DNA from: Nanobdellati archaeon
GTDB taxonomy: Archaea > EX4484-52 > JAADEF01
Direction: 5' to 3'
NCBI GenBank assembly: GCA_015521505.1
Contig: WAOB01000038.1
Coordinates: 1-17,893, forward strand
Length of the DNA stretch: 17,893 nucleotides
The translations under genes were made by a program, and so were the position numbers. The notes under the pieces are model-generated. The model worked only from the letters and a program-made list of their open reading frames with translations. It had not been told where the DNA came from and did no database searches. Positions within the stretch are counted from its first letter, which is position 1. Each line of letters starts with the position of its first letter. Positions 6,701-13,251 of the stretch are shown one piece after another.

Positions 6701-6997
6701 CCATATTCTTGTATTTGCTGTATTACACGTTCCATCCTCAATCCAATATGCTAATTCTGTAATGCCGTCTGCTTCTGTAAACCTCACATCCGAACAATCA
6801 TTATTCATTTTACCTGCTGAAATTAGAGAAGCCGTATCAATTGTCACGAGAACTTGATAATTTGTTAAAGTATTGCTATTCTGCGTATTGTCAATAGTAA
6901 TGTCTCTATAATACTGCCAGCCTGTAAGAGCATAACCGCTACTTAAAAATATGCTAAATGCAAACAACATTAATAAAAAAGTTATGCTTTTTCTCAT
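3767..6997 (-). CDS. Membrane-anchored adhesin / virion spike (1076 aa) with DUF2341 and ConA-like domain
   Basis: Residues 1-24 are a signal peptide. About 28-125 match the DUF2341 pattern (WQYYRDITIDN, then DVRFTEADG, LAYWIEDG, IWVKVP and MWYGNP). Residues 136 to about 312 look like a ConA/laminin-G-type jelly roll that starts FFDDFND, often found after DUF2341 and linked to sugar binding. Several Ig-like or carboxypeptidase-regulatory-like beta domains follow, with many N-x-S/T sites. The last 65 residues contain three membrane helices that would anchor the protein. The spindle-shaped Pyrococcus virus PAV1 is reported to encode large laminin-G-like proteins, so host attachment is the best inference. 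GGTGATT precedes the ATG. It is the largest gene of the genome and lies in the structural operon. Confidence 0.88.
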   Translation of the reverse strand: MRKSITFLLMLFAFSIFLSSGYALTGWQYYRDITIDNTQNSNTLTNYQVLVTIDTASLISAGKMNNDCSDVRFTEADGITELAYWIEDGTCNTANTRIWVKVPSIPASSSYTIKMWYGNPSAISQSNGDNVFIFFDDFNDGVIDTNKWVVNSGNVVESGGVLSVDGNGVVWNAMEGANKIYNLQSRWIGRIAIEGLNAGTSGYGGTIWLRSASGGGFGFGWNSGNGYHVFRTWDGTTDIQVNANLDLSKFFYAKAVNNGGSVDYYVNDTLRYTETINMPSVTDAYFEFSTKTAETLWVDWIAIAEYSSVEPTTSVGQEQVAQSNAVPIITLIEPSQNTYYGITQLNISFSVMDYDNSTIKVYAYLNGTEIYSNTAYVNNTQVDLSVDVKGYHYNITIVADDDIDTSYSEKIVNVIHGVNVTANVNGFYLTIEVNGQNTTYNNLNYKIIDWREIGNNTLAKMWVSKSGYDTDYKEITFYDSMGFKQEVFNIYLIHEFYLKDDKGNYIKDWVLTLNNTYIYNTNNYTIFVKMREITEGYYLLNATSWGYEYKEVGLELNNSYRINYTFNTIQVDIVINIYDEETLDNVVNASVDIRYKNGKIENIKYVAFGYLSDDGVINYDISNTIDNKFDTSILFGETRDSSGAVTDNKVLYYYIYNKSDILRLSYSIRGGSSCLSTGIYIRNFGSSTWELISSLTSSVDLSSYRYNNNYIKDNKLFLRIQTSANTGSYCHYYMKEIYTDEWIGNKFVFGVIDYNLTGEIRFTASSDEYVSRSYYINVPAYTSLSLDAYLLRIDVGRTIAFNIVNSRDEPVYNAKVSALAYINGAYRVVAQAKTDASATAYLFLKPEKEYYIKVEHPNYVSFYKQIIPYATSYRIKLSNVLDINFDNLFNGVSYALLPRGNSITDETTTFIFRVSSVNADIEYMKMSVINGNNILYSYLLDNSPGGGEIIYTLNITEHNITIGDSIKIEASFKRVGENEYYINRTYFVWYYQSNGTTLNDILLDTSQYGDAFKALMSFTIITLVVLGAVAVSGNVAVGMVVAVITTGILMAAGLMPFVAGSIAIVLGIALIIAFLR

Positions 6998-7009
6998 CTG
7001 TTAATCACC

Positions 7010-7255
7010 TTAAAATATTCTGTCTTCAAAAATCAAAATCAACGTATATCCGTCCTCTTTTGTTGTAACTCCTACCAATTTCAAGTTATACTTATCTTCA
7101 AATTCTTTTATTTTCTTTGCGCTTAGTTCAATATTTTTTCTTTCTGTATCAAAATAAATCTTAACAAAATCAAAACTAATCTCAACATTATAGATATACC
7201 CTAATTCGTCAAAAAAATCTTTCATCTCACTTAATATTTCCTTACATCCTCTCAT
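7010..7255 (-). CDS. Small soluble alpha/beta protein (81 aa), function unknown
   Basis: No family is recognised. The protein alternates strand and helix: a helical N-terminus, strands VEISFDFVKIYF and LKLVGVTTKED-GYTLILIFED, and a central charged helix KKIKEFEDKYN. This resembles a small ferredoxin-like fold, but that is only a guess. There is no signal peptide or membrane span. The gene lies 12 bases before the adhesin gene and is preceded by GAGGTGA, so it is co-expressed with virion proteins. Confidence 0.7.
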   Translation of the reverse strand: MRGCKEILSEMKDFFDELGYIYNVEISFDFVKIYFDTERKNIELSAKKIKEFEDKYNLKLVGVTTKEDGYTLILIFEDRIF

Positions 7256-7264
7256 AATGTCACC

Positions 7265-7633
7265 TCACAACTTTTTCATAATCATTGTTATTTTTCTTCT
7301 TATCTTTGCTGCTGTTATTGTTTTTCTCCTTATCTTCTTTATTATACACCAATCCTTATGCCTTATTCCTTCCTTACCATCATACTCATTTGCTTTACAA
7401 ATTATACACAACTCATCTTTGCTTCCATATATGCTATTCAAAGTGTCTAATTCGTTTTCTAATTCTCTGAGTGTTGTTTTAATTTTCTTTAATGTTTCCC
7501 TTATTACTTCATCTTTATCTCGTTTGTATGGTGTTATGTTTAATTTTATCTTTTCAACTTTTATTGTTTTCTTTTTAGGTCTTGGTCGTAGATGTGGAAT
7601 GTTAACTTTTGTGATGATTGGTGTCTTTTTCAT
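7265..7633 (-). CDS. Basic coiled-coil protein with C2HC zinc motif (122 aa)
   Basis: Residues 1-40 are very basic with prolines, residues 42-70 form a likely coiled coil, and C76-x2-C79-x12-H92-x3-C96 makes a C2HC zinc site. The last 25 residues are again very basic (IRRK repeated). A nucleic-acid-binding virion or assembly protein is the natural inference. The H-x3-C spacing equals that in the early protein at 64-300. The ribosome site is GAGGTGAAT before the ATG at 7633. It lies directly after the VP1/VP3-like gene. Confidence 0.75.
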   Translation of the reverse strand: MKKTPIITKVNIPHLRPRPKKKTIKVEKIKLNITPYKRDKDEVIRETLKKIKTTLRELENELDTLNSIYGSKDELCIICKANEYDGKEGIRHKDWCIIKKIRRKTITAAKIRRKITMIMKKL

Positions 7634-7639
7634 TCGTAT

Positions 7640-7855
7640 TCACCTCTCAAATTCCGAATAACTCCATATGCTCCTTATGATCGCTAACAACAAGAATAGA
7701 GGGAATAGCGAGAGTATTAATGAAGTCATACCGCTTGTTGTATTTAATGCTTGCTGTATTAAATCATTTAAAACAGGCAATAAAGCAATATAAACTACTA
7801 ACAAAAAGAATCCTACCAATATTCCATTAAATGTCAATTGCCCCTTAACCTTCAT
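7640..7855 (-). CDS. VP1/VP3-like capsid protein of spindle-shaped viruses (71 aa)
   Basis: There are two membrane helices (about residues 11-31 and 46-64) joined by a polar turn. The pattern LLPV-x2-D-x-I-x2-A, then T and later FPLFLLL, matches the conserved scheme of fusellovirus VP1/VP3 major capsid proteins as I know them (Pro at the end of helix 1, PLF in helix 2). It also aligns with the protein at 10437 (PV-x2-D-x-I-x-QA, then PLFL). Such proteins line the lipid-associated spindle coat. The ATG at 7855 overlaps the stop of the 835-aa gene as ATGA and has GAGGTGG 5 bases before it; a GTG at 7864 lies inside that ribosome site and is rejected. The N-terminus is not cleaved in any way I can see. 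Confidence 0.75.
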   Translation of the reverse strand: MKVKGQLTFNGILVGFFLLVVYIALLPVLNDLIQQALNTTSGMTSLILSLFPLFLLLAIIRSIWSYSEFER

Positions 7856-10359
7856 AATTTCCACCTCTTTCTATAATTCAAAGGAAGATTATAAGTCATT
7901 CCTGTTTTTAATAAATGCTTCCTAAACACTTTCAATATCTCTGGTGTTGGTTCTGGTTGTTTGACCTTTTTACCTGTTCTTGCCTCATATCTTATTATGT
8001 CTGCCCACGACCAATGAGGCAAGAACTCTTTATCTTTCTTTTTCTTTTTTGATTTACTTTTCTTCTCTAGTGATAAAGAAGCTCTTCTTTTAGTCAAAGA
8101 CAAAGACACAAGTTTTGGAGATGTCAGTTTCATATATCTACTATACAAAGAAATGTCTAAAGACAAAGGAGTTGTTTCTTTAGATATTTGCTTTTGCTTC
8201 AATTTCTGCAATTCTTTCAATTTTATTTTTAACATTGTTTTAAGCCTTAATTTTTGTGAGGTCTCAATATTTCTTAAACCGATTCTTCCTATACTAATTA
8301 TTTGTGATGAATTTGATTTCGATGTTTCTTGTTTGTTCTTGCTTTTGTTAATTTGTTTGTTTTCGATTAAGTTTATATTTCTCAATGATAATTTGTTATC
8401 TAGTTTTAATTTAATTGGCTCGGTATTTGAGTTAAGTGATATATTAGTTCTACTTGCTATACTATTCTGACTTTCTTTTACCTTTACAGGAGAAGTTCCT
8501 TTATAATTAACGGATGGTTTAATATCTACAGATGGCTTTTTAACAGCACTTTCAGTTACTGCTGCAACTATGCTGGAAACATCTTCTTTTGTTTTTGTTT
8601 TTGTAGTGGTTTTTCCTTTACCAACTATTGTTTTTTTGCCTAAATCTCGCAAGTATATGTTTTTAATTTCAAATCTACCTTTATTTGTTAATACTCTCCC
8701 TATAGAGACATCATACTTCTCCCCTGATTTAGTAAATAATAACGTCTCTTCAGGATATATTTTTATAGAAATCTTTTTACTTCTGTAATACTCGCTATAA
8801 TGAGCACCTAAACTCTCATAAGATTTATACTTTCCTGTTTCTTTTAGAGTATAATCACTAATCTTGACATATCTTTTTGTCTTTCCTAGTTTCTCTGCTA
8901 GAATGTATTTCATACCTTTAATCCTGCTAATCCTTTTACCATCTCTTAATGCTATGTCATAAGTTATAACGTTGTTATTTTTGCTAGCAAATCCAGTAAA
9001 TGCCTTATCATCATAAACAACGAACGTCTTTTTGTATGGTTCTATATTACCATAAGTTATCTTTTGGTATGTCCTAGAGAAACCCGTTACTTGATATTGA
9101 TTACTATATTTATTTGTTATCGTATATACTTTACCGCCTTCTTCTATATTGCTAGGAACAATTTTAGTTGTGGAAAAACTAGCCTTAAATCCAGAATATG
9201 CAATAGGAGACATTAAAGAATAAGAACCTGCTTTAGAGAAAGCATCAGCGTATTTCTTCGTGTAAATGTCTTTACCTATGTCTATTGCAGCCATAGATGT
9301 AAAACCAGCCCCTAGTATTCTATTATATTTTACCGCAAGATTAGGCGCTTTATTATACACCCATGCACTACCTTTACCTAGAGCATATGAACCTGTTAAA
9401 ACATATGCAGATTGCATCATAGGAGAGGATGCTAAAAATTTAACTTGCCCCAGATAACCTTCTTTTTGTCTTTGTTCTACTTCTTTTAAAATATCATATT
9501 TTAAATCCACTACTTTATTAACTGCCTTTTCTTTATCCATAAACCCGAGTTTCGCAGACCCAAGATAGTAAAGGGATTTTAGATTAAAAGGATCCTTACC
9601 TGACATAACACCAGAAGACCATATTAAACCAAAACTCTTTAAATCTCCTTGAGAAAGCATGTTCTTAAGTTGCTCCTTTGCTTTTTTCTCTTTTATTGCT
9701 TCATAATTCCATAACATTTTAGAGTATAAATACTTATTATAATCTTCGTATAACTCACTGTTGAAATCCTTATATTTTTTTAGTTTTTCTTTATTCTGTT
9801 CATATTCCTTGACAAATGCTCTTGCTCTCTCTAAATCTCTAAAAAATTGTTCTCTTTCTTCTCTACTCAATATAGATAGTTGCCTAATCCTATTTCTCGT
9901 TTCTGGATTATCATATTGTGCTAAAAATGATTTAGCATTTCTATAGCTTTGCTCGTATCTTTGAATCTGTGCTAAATTTTGCTGATATAAGTTGTATGCC
10001 ATGATGTTTGCCGTTCTTTTTAGTTCCATGAGGTTAGAAAGTTCTTTATTTTGTGTTTGTTGTATATTTTTAGAAGGTAATGCTTTTTCATTAGTTGTTT
10101 TTTCAAGTGTGATTTGTTTTTGTTGTTGTGCAAGTTTGCTTCCTGGTTTAGCAGTTCTCTTTAAGTGCTCTTTAACTTTATAATAGTAATAATCGCTTCT
10201 TGCCTTACCTATCCTTTTAGCCTCTGTATCTGATTTACCTTCTAAATATTTTGCCTTAAGATATTCTAATCTCTCGTCTCTCTTTTTAGGGTCATTTATT
10301 TTCCTTGCTTTCTCTAGTTCCTTCCAATACTCAGAAGGCGGAGATTTAGATTTACTCAA
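7852..10359 (-). CDS. Large virion-type protein with central hydrophobic region (835 aa), first gene of structural operon
   Basis: The family is not recognised. Residues 1-270 are highly charged, helical and coiled-coil-like. About 300-395 is Gly/Ala/Ser-rich and moderately hydrophobic, suggesting membrane insertion. About 400-590 is beta-rich, 600-770 Ser/Lys/Asn-rich and low complexity, with a Lys-rich KSKSKKKKKDK tract. A distinct conserved-looking tail (HWSWADIIRYEARTGKKVK) ends the protein. It starts with TTG at 10359, five bases after GGTGAT. It heads the structural operon and overlaps the capsid gene by ATGA. An internal virion protein that contacts genome and membrane, or a genome-ejection protein, is a reasonable inference from architecture and place, not proven. 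Confidence 0.75.
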   Translation of the reverse strand: MSKSKSPPSEYWKELEKARKINDPKKRDERLEYLKAKYLEGKSDTEAKRIGKARSDYYYYKVKEHLKRTAKPGSKLAQQQKQITLEKTTNEKALPSKNIQQTQNKELSNLMELKRTANIMAYNLYQQNLAQIQRYEQSYRNAKSFLAQYDNPETRNRIRQLSILSREEREQFFRDLERARAFVKEYEQNKEKLKKYKDFNSELYEDYNKYLYSKMLWNYEAIKEKKAKEQLKNMLSQGDLKSFGLIWSSGVMSGKDPFNLKSLYYLGSAKLGFMDKEKAVNKVVDLKYDILKEVEQRQKEGYLGQVKFLASSPMMQSAYVLTGSYALGKGSAWVYNKAPNLAVKYNRILGAGFTSMAAIDIGKDIYTKKYADAFSKAGSYSLMSPIAYSGFKASFSTTKIVPSNIEEGGKVYTITNKYSNQYQVTGFSRTYQKITYGNIEPYKKTFVVYDDKAFTGFASKNNNVITYDIALRDGKRISRIKGMKYILAEKLGKTKRYVKISDYTLKETGKYKSYESLGAHYSEYYRSKKISIKIYPEETLLFTKSGEKYDVSIGRVLTNKGRFEIKNIYLRDLGKKTIVGKGKTTTKTKTKEDVSSIVAAVTESAVKKPSVDIKPSVNYKGTSPVKVKESQNSIASRTNISLNSNTEPIKLKLDNKLSLRNINLIENKQINKSKNKQETSKSNSSQIISIGRIGLRNIETSQKLRLKTMLKIKLKELQKLKQKQISKETTPLSLDISLYSRYMKLTSPKLVSLSLTKRRASLSLEKKSKSKKKKKDKEFLPHWSWADIIRYEARTGKKVKQPEPTPEILKVFRKHLLKTGMTYNLPLNYRKRWKL

Positions 10360-10389
10360 AAAATATCACCAAAAAATATTTCCAACGTG

Positions 10390-10405
10390 GTAATTTATAA
10401 ATTAC
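10390..10405. promoter_or_regulatory. Palindromic TATA box: shared promoter of both structural operons
   Basis: GTAATTTATAAATTAC is a perfect 16-bp palindrome with TTTATAAA (10394-10401) at its centre; after one unpaired T it extends to GG...CC. The centre lies about 39 bp from each start codon: TTG at 10359 on the minus strand and TTG at 10437 on the plus. Both directions thus predict a start about 25 bp from the TATA box and a leader of roughly 10-15 bases. Confidence 0.75.
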
Positions 10406-10436
10406 TACCATACAATAAACAAATGAGGTGAATGTG

Positions 10437-10631
10437 TTGGCAGGCGGATTGACTGGAAGCGTGATGACCGTTATCGTGGGAACTATTTTGATTGTAGCCG
10501 TTGCGATACCAGTAACACAAGATGTGATTACTCAGGCAAACTTGACAGGAATTACTGCAACAATTGTGGGATTTATACCGCTGTTCTTGGGAGTTGCTGG
10601 TTTGTTCCTAGCAGTTGCAATGGTGAGATGA
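10437..10631 (+). CDS. VP1/VP3-like major capsid protein candidate (64 aa)
   Basis: Two long hydrophobic helices (about residues 8-26 and 38-62) are joined by a polar turn. The turn and second helix read PVTQDVITQANLTGITA then FIPLFLG, the same scheme as the protein at 7640-7855 and as fusellovirus VP1/VP3. GAGGTGA (10425-10431) lies 5 bases before TTG at 10437; a GTG at 10428 sits inside it and another at 10434 is too close. Codons are GC-richer than in neighbours, and the gene has its own strong promoter and a terminator, so it is probably the most abundant capsid protein. Fusellovirus VP1 is matured by N-terminal cleavage; here the protein is already short. Confidence 0.75.
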   Translation: MAGGLTGSVMTVIVGTILIVAVAIPVTQDVITQANLTGITATIVGFIPLFLGVAGLFLAVAMVR

Positions 10632-10643
10632 CACCACCTCCAC

Positions 10644-10662
10644 AAGGGGCTTCAAGCCCCTT
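10644..10662 (+). terminator. Hairpin terminator after capsid gene
   Basis: AAGGGGC (10644-10650), loop TTCAA, GCCCCTT (10656-10662) form a perfect 7-bp stem directly followed by the T-rich TTTATATTT. It lies 13 bases after the capsid stop codon and would give high capsid expression relative to downstream genes. Confidence 0.7.
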
Positions 10663-10669
10663 TATATTT
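10661..10669 (+). promoter_or_regulatory. Candidate TATA box for downstream plus-strand operon
   Basis: TTTATATTT follows the terminator hairpin. Transcription would begin near 10690, giving a leader of about 65 bases that contains the kink-turn at 10706-10734. Read-through from the capsid promoter is the alternative. Confidence 0.45.
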
Positions 10670-10705
10670 GCCACTAAATTCATTGATTCACCTCACACAT
10701 TTTAC

Positions 10706-10734
10706 TTGGTCAATGAGGCATTAGCCGAGACCAA
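10706..10734 (+). promoter_or_regulatory. Kink-turn RNA motif in mRNA leader (candidate L7Ae site)
   Basis: All parts of a canonical kink-turn are present. The C-stem TTGGTC (10706-10711) pairs with GACCAA (10729-10734), six perfect pairs. A 3-base bulge AAT (10712-10714) follows. GA (10715-10716) faces GA (10727-10728), giving the tandem G-A/A-G pairs. The second stem GGC/GCC is closed by ATTA. The motif ends 10 bases before the AAGGTG ribosome site of the gene at 10757. Archaeal L7Ae binds kink-turns and is known to repress its own mRNA this way, so translation control by host L7Ae is inferred. Confidence 0.7.
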
Positions 10735-10756
10735 ATAAACATAAAAAGGTGTGCAG

Positions 10757-11095
10757 ATGGAACTTTTAGGTATTTTGTTTTTGTTGGTTTTAGGAGCAAT
10801 ACTTTATTGGACAGCCGAACATTCAGGCACAGATTACTCTCTATTCTTAGGAATTATGCTTCTATTAGGTGGTTTGGCTTGGCTTTTATCTCCAGGAATA
10901 ACTTATTCTTCTTGTGATAATATAATCTCTTTAACAAATACTACAGGGAATATAACAGAATATTATTACAATAACAAATGTGTGCCTATAGAGTTATTAT
11001 CTTCTCTATTCACAACACCTCTAGCAATAATTTTGCTTTTCACAGGTCTAATTATGATTTACAGTTTTATAGAAAGGCAAAAGGTGGATGAGTGA
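10757..11095 (+). CDS. Three-span membrane protein with loop cysteine pair (112 aa)
   Basis: Hydrophobic helices lie near residues 3-17, 27-44 and 81-104. The loop between the second and third is polar, has several N-x-T sites, and carries two Cys about 24 residues apart that could form a disulfide outside the cell. ATG at 10757 has AAGGTG 6 bases before it and is preferred to the in-frame GTG at 10751. The family is not recognised; a minor virion membrane protein or holin-like protein are both possible. The gene opens the operon that ends with the ATPase and has a kink-turn in its leader. Confidence 0.72.
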   Translation: MELLGILFLLVLGAILYWTAEHSGTDYSLFLGIMLLLGGLAWLLSPGITYSSCDNIISLTNTTGNITEYYYNNKCVPIELLSSLFTTPLAIILLFTGLIMIYSFIERQKVDE

Positions 11096-11466
11096 TGGAT
11101 GAGGAATATGAACAGATAACAGAAGAAGAACTTGCATCTTTTATATCCGAGAACGAGATAATGTTTAAAGAGAGGATTATTACTCCTGAGTATGAGAGCG
11201 AGAAAAAGGATTTGGTTCTCTCAAATCTAGGTAAAAAAGAGCTTTATCAGTTGCATTTATTGAGCCTATTAATAGACATAACAAAAGACATTGATGAGTT
11301 CAGGGAAGCACATGATTTTTTCATCTCAGAGAAGGCACTTATCATAAATGCTTCTAGAGCATATAAAGGAAAAACTTTAGACACGCTACTAGGAGGTAAA
11401 AGAAAGATAATTACTACGGAATATGGAACTAAAGAAAATAGAGGTAGGTTTCCATGGATGAAGTAA
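11095..11466 (+). CDS. Soluble acidic helical protein (123 aa), function unknown
   Basis: The protein is charged and helical, with an acidic N-terminus and a basic C-terminus ending in GRFPWMK. No family or motif is recognised. Its ATG overlaps the upstream stop (TGATG), and its 3' end overlaps the next gene by 13 bases, so translation is probably coupled across the three genes. Lying between two membrane-protein genes suggests a cytosolic or inner-virion partner, which is only an inference. Confidence 0.72.
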   Translation: MDEEYEQITEEELASFISENEIMFKERIITPEYESEKKDLVLSNLGKKELYQLHLLSLLIDITKDIDEFREAHDFFISEKALIINASRAYKGKTLDTLLGGKRKIITTEYGTKENRGRFPWMK

Positions 11467-12104
11467 GAGAAAATTATGTGTGGTATAAGGATCCTTTTTG
11501 GTATAAGATGGTATTGTTTACATACTTTATAGGAATTGCAGTTTTTGCAACTGGAGCCTTGTTATATAAAGCAATGGGCATCGCGGTATGGTCATTAGTA
11601 TTGCTTATAATATGGAGTTTAAGCATCATAGGAAACCTTGTTTTCTTGGTTATGGCTTTAATTTCTTGGAAGGACATAAAAACCAACTTTAAGATACTTC
11701 TTTCAAGGCATAAAGGTTATGGTATATACAACATAGTAAGAGCAAATAAAGTTATTGATAGAATTGTTGCTAAATTAGAAAGCAATCCAGAGATTGCAGG
11801 TAAAAAGAGGCTAATTAATAAAGAGCATATATATTATGTTAAGCAATCTCCTATTTTCTTTGTTCCTCATGTCTTTATACCAGAGGATAGTGCGATGAGC
11901 ATACCTCTTAAAAGTGAAGACAAAGTTAATGCAACAAGATTTAGTGAGGCATTAAAACTTGCAGTAAGTTATGGTATGAGTAAAGCACTTGGATTAACAA
12001 AAGATTGGAAAAGTATTCTAATTTTATTAGTTAGTATTCTAAATCTTTTAGGATTATTTATAATAATCTATTTGATGTTAAAAGCACAAGGTGTTGCAAT
12101 ATGA
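11454..12104 (+). CDS. Membrane protein with N- and C-terminal spans (216 aa)
   Basis: Two membrane helices lie near residues 19-38 and 43-70. A soluble region of about 110 basic and mixed residues follows, and a final membrane helix lies near 185-208. The topology resembles a membrane-bound assembly or pore component. The family is not recognised. Its start overlaps the previous gene by 13 bases, with GGTAGGT before the ATG, and its stop overlaps the next start as ATGA. Confidence 0.75.
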   Translation: MDEVRENYVWYKDPFWYKMVLFTYFIGIAVFATGALLYKAMGIAVWSLVLLIIWSLSIIGNLVFLVMALISWKDIKTNFKILLSRHKGYGIYNIVRANKVIDRIVAKLESNPEIAGKKRLINKEHIYYVKQSPIFFVPHVFIPEDSAMSIPLKSEDKVNATRFSEALKLAVSYGMSKALGLTKDWKSILILLVSILNLLGLFIIIYLMLKAQGVAI

Positions 12105-12577
12105 ACATAGAAGAATTAAAAAGAAAACTAGGTGTTTTTTCCAAAAAAATTGAAATTAAAAATCCAGACAAAGTTAAAAAATACAAAATTATGGAGAGAT
12201 ATTACATAGAAGATACTTCAAGCAAAACTGCAATGGCTCTTTTTAAGAGTTTAAACAATTATGTGAATAAAGTTAAGAAAATTGGAAATGATGCTTATGT
12301 TTATATAGATGACAAAGGGTTTGTTTTAGTTGAGATATTGGAATTAGATGATGAAGGATTGGAACAAAGACTTTTTGATCCGAGATTTTTTTCCTACAGA
12401 GATAAAGAATATGTTTCTGTTGAAAAGCAGTCATCACTACCACAAAAAATGATGGCTAAGGTTCTTAATAAACAAATGGCAGTTATAAGAGATAGATTGA
12501 ACAAGATAGCAGAGTATCATTATGAAGTTTATGAGGTGTTAGACAATGGAGAAGAAAAACTTATCGAATCTCACTAA
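12101..12577 (+). CDS. Soluble protein (158 aa), function unknown
   Basis: The protein is Lys/Glu-rich with alternating helix and strand; the central segment AYVYIDDKGFVLVEILEL looks like a beta hairpin and the C-terminal half is helical. No signal peptide, membrane span or known motif is visible. The start overlaps the previous stop (ATGA) and the 3' end overlaps the next gene by 32 bases, an unusually long overlap in this otherwise tight operon. Confidence 0.73.
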   Translation: MNIEELKRKLGVFSKKIEIKNPDKVKKYKIMERYYIEDTSSKTAMALFKSLNNYVNKVKKIGNDAYVYIDDKGFVLVEILELDDEGLEQRLFDPRFFSYRDKEYVSVEKQSSLPQKMMAKVLNKQMAVIRDRLNKIAEYHYEVYEVLDNGEEKLIESH

Positions 12578-12800
12578 CGAATATGATATAAAGATTACTA
12601 TTTATGATAATTATGGTGGTTATAAGATATATGAAGAGCAAAGAAGCCTCTCTAAATTATTTAATATGCTTGACAAAATAGGAGAGAAATTTGGTTTTTC
12701 CACTTTTGACGAGTATTTTAAATACAAGTTCTATAAAGCAGATGAAGAACTTCAGAACTTTATAAGAACGATAAAAGTAAAACTCGGATTGGTGAAGTAG
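12546..12800 (+). CDS. Small soluble protein (84 aa), function unknown
   Basis: The N-terminal part has a strand-turn-strand look (DIKITIYDNYGGYKIYEE), the rest is helical and basic, rich in Phe, Tyr and Lys. The family is not recognised. GAGGTG lies in the 3' end of the upstream gene, 8 bases before the ATG, which supports the long overlap being real. The next gene begins one base after its stop. Confidence 0.68.
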   Translation: MEKKNLSNLTNEYDIKITIYDNYGGYKIYEEQRSLSKLFNMLDKIGEKFGFSTFDEYFKYKFYKADEELQNFIRTIKVKLGLVK

Positions 12801-12801
12801 A

Positions 12802-13251
12802 ATGTCTTTAAATAGACAGCAAATGCTTAAAGAAGAAGAACTTGGAGCAGTTAAAATAACAGATGCTTTTAATATGCTTCTATTTAGGCAGATGGATAGA
12901 ATAAATGTTATTGCTAGCAGTATGGATGGTAATTATAATAAAGATATAGTGCTTGCTTACGATTCTGCAGTAAAGCAGTTAAAAGCAATGCTTTATAAAA
13001 GTATATTTAATAACAAGATACTTTTTAAGATATTCAACGACATAGAAGCAAAGAAAAAGAAACTAATAAAAGAGACTAAACTTTCTATGATGGAGTTTAG
13101 GAAAGCCTATTATGATATGGTTTATGAGCAGTTTGCTATACTTATGCTTATCTATGAGATGTATTATCTTGTTGATGAAGTAGATGCCGAGGGAAAACTA
13201 ATTGATGAGGTTGATGTGAATGCTGGAAACAATACAAAGCAGAATAACTAA
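12802..13251 (+). CDS. Helical soluble protein (149 aa), function unknown
   Basis: It is almost all helix with heptad-like hydrophobic spacing, so a coiled-coil bundle is likely. The C-terminal 20 residues are acidic then Asn-rich (NAGNNTKQNN) and overlap the ATPase start by 32 bases. No motif is recognised. Its place directly before the ATPase suggests a partner or adaptor of the ATPase, by inference only. Confidence 0.72.
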   Translation: MSLNRQQMLKEEELGAVKITDAFNMLLFRQMDRINVIASSMDGNYNKDIVLAYDSAVKQLKAMLYKSIFNNKILFKIFNDIEAKKKKLIKETKLSMMEFRKAYYDMVYEQFAILMLIYEMYYLVDEVDAEGKLIDEVDVNAGNNTKQNN

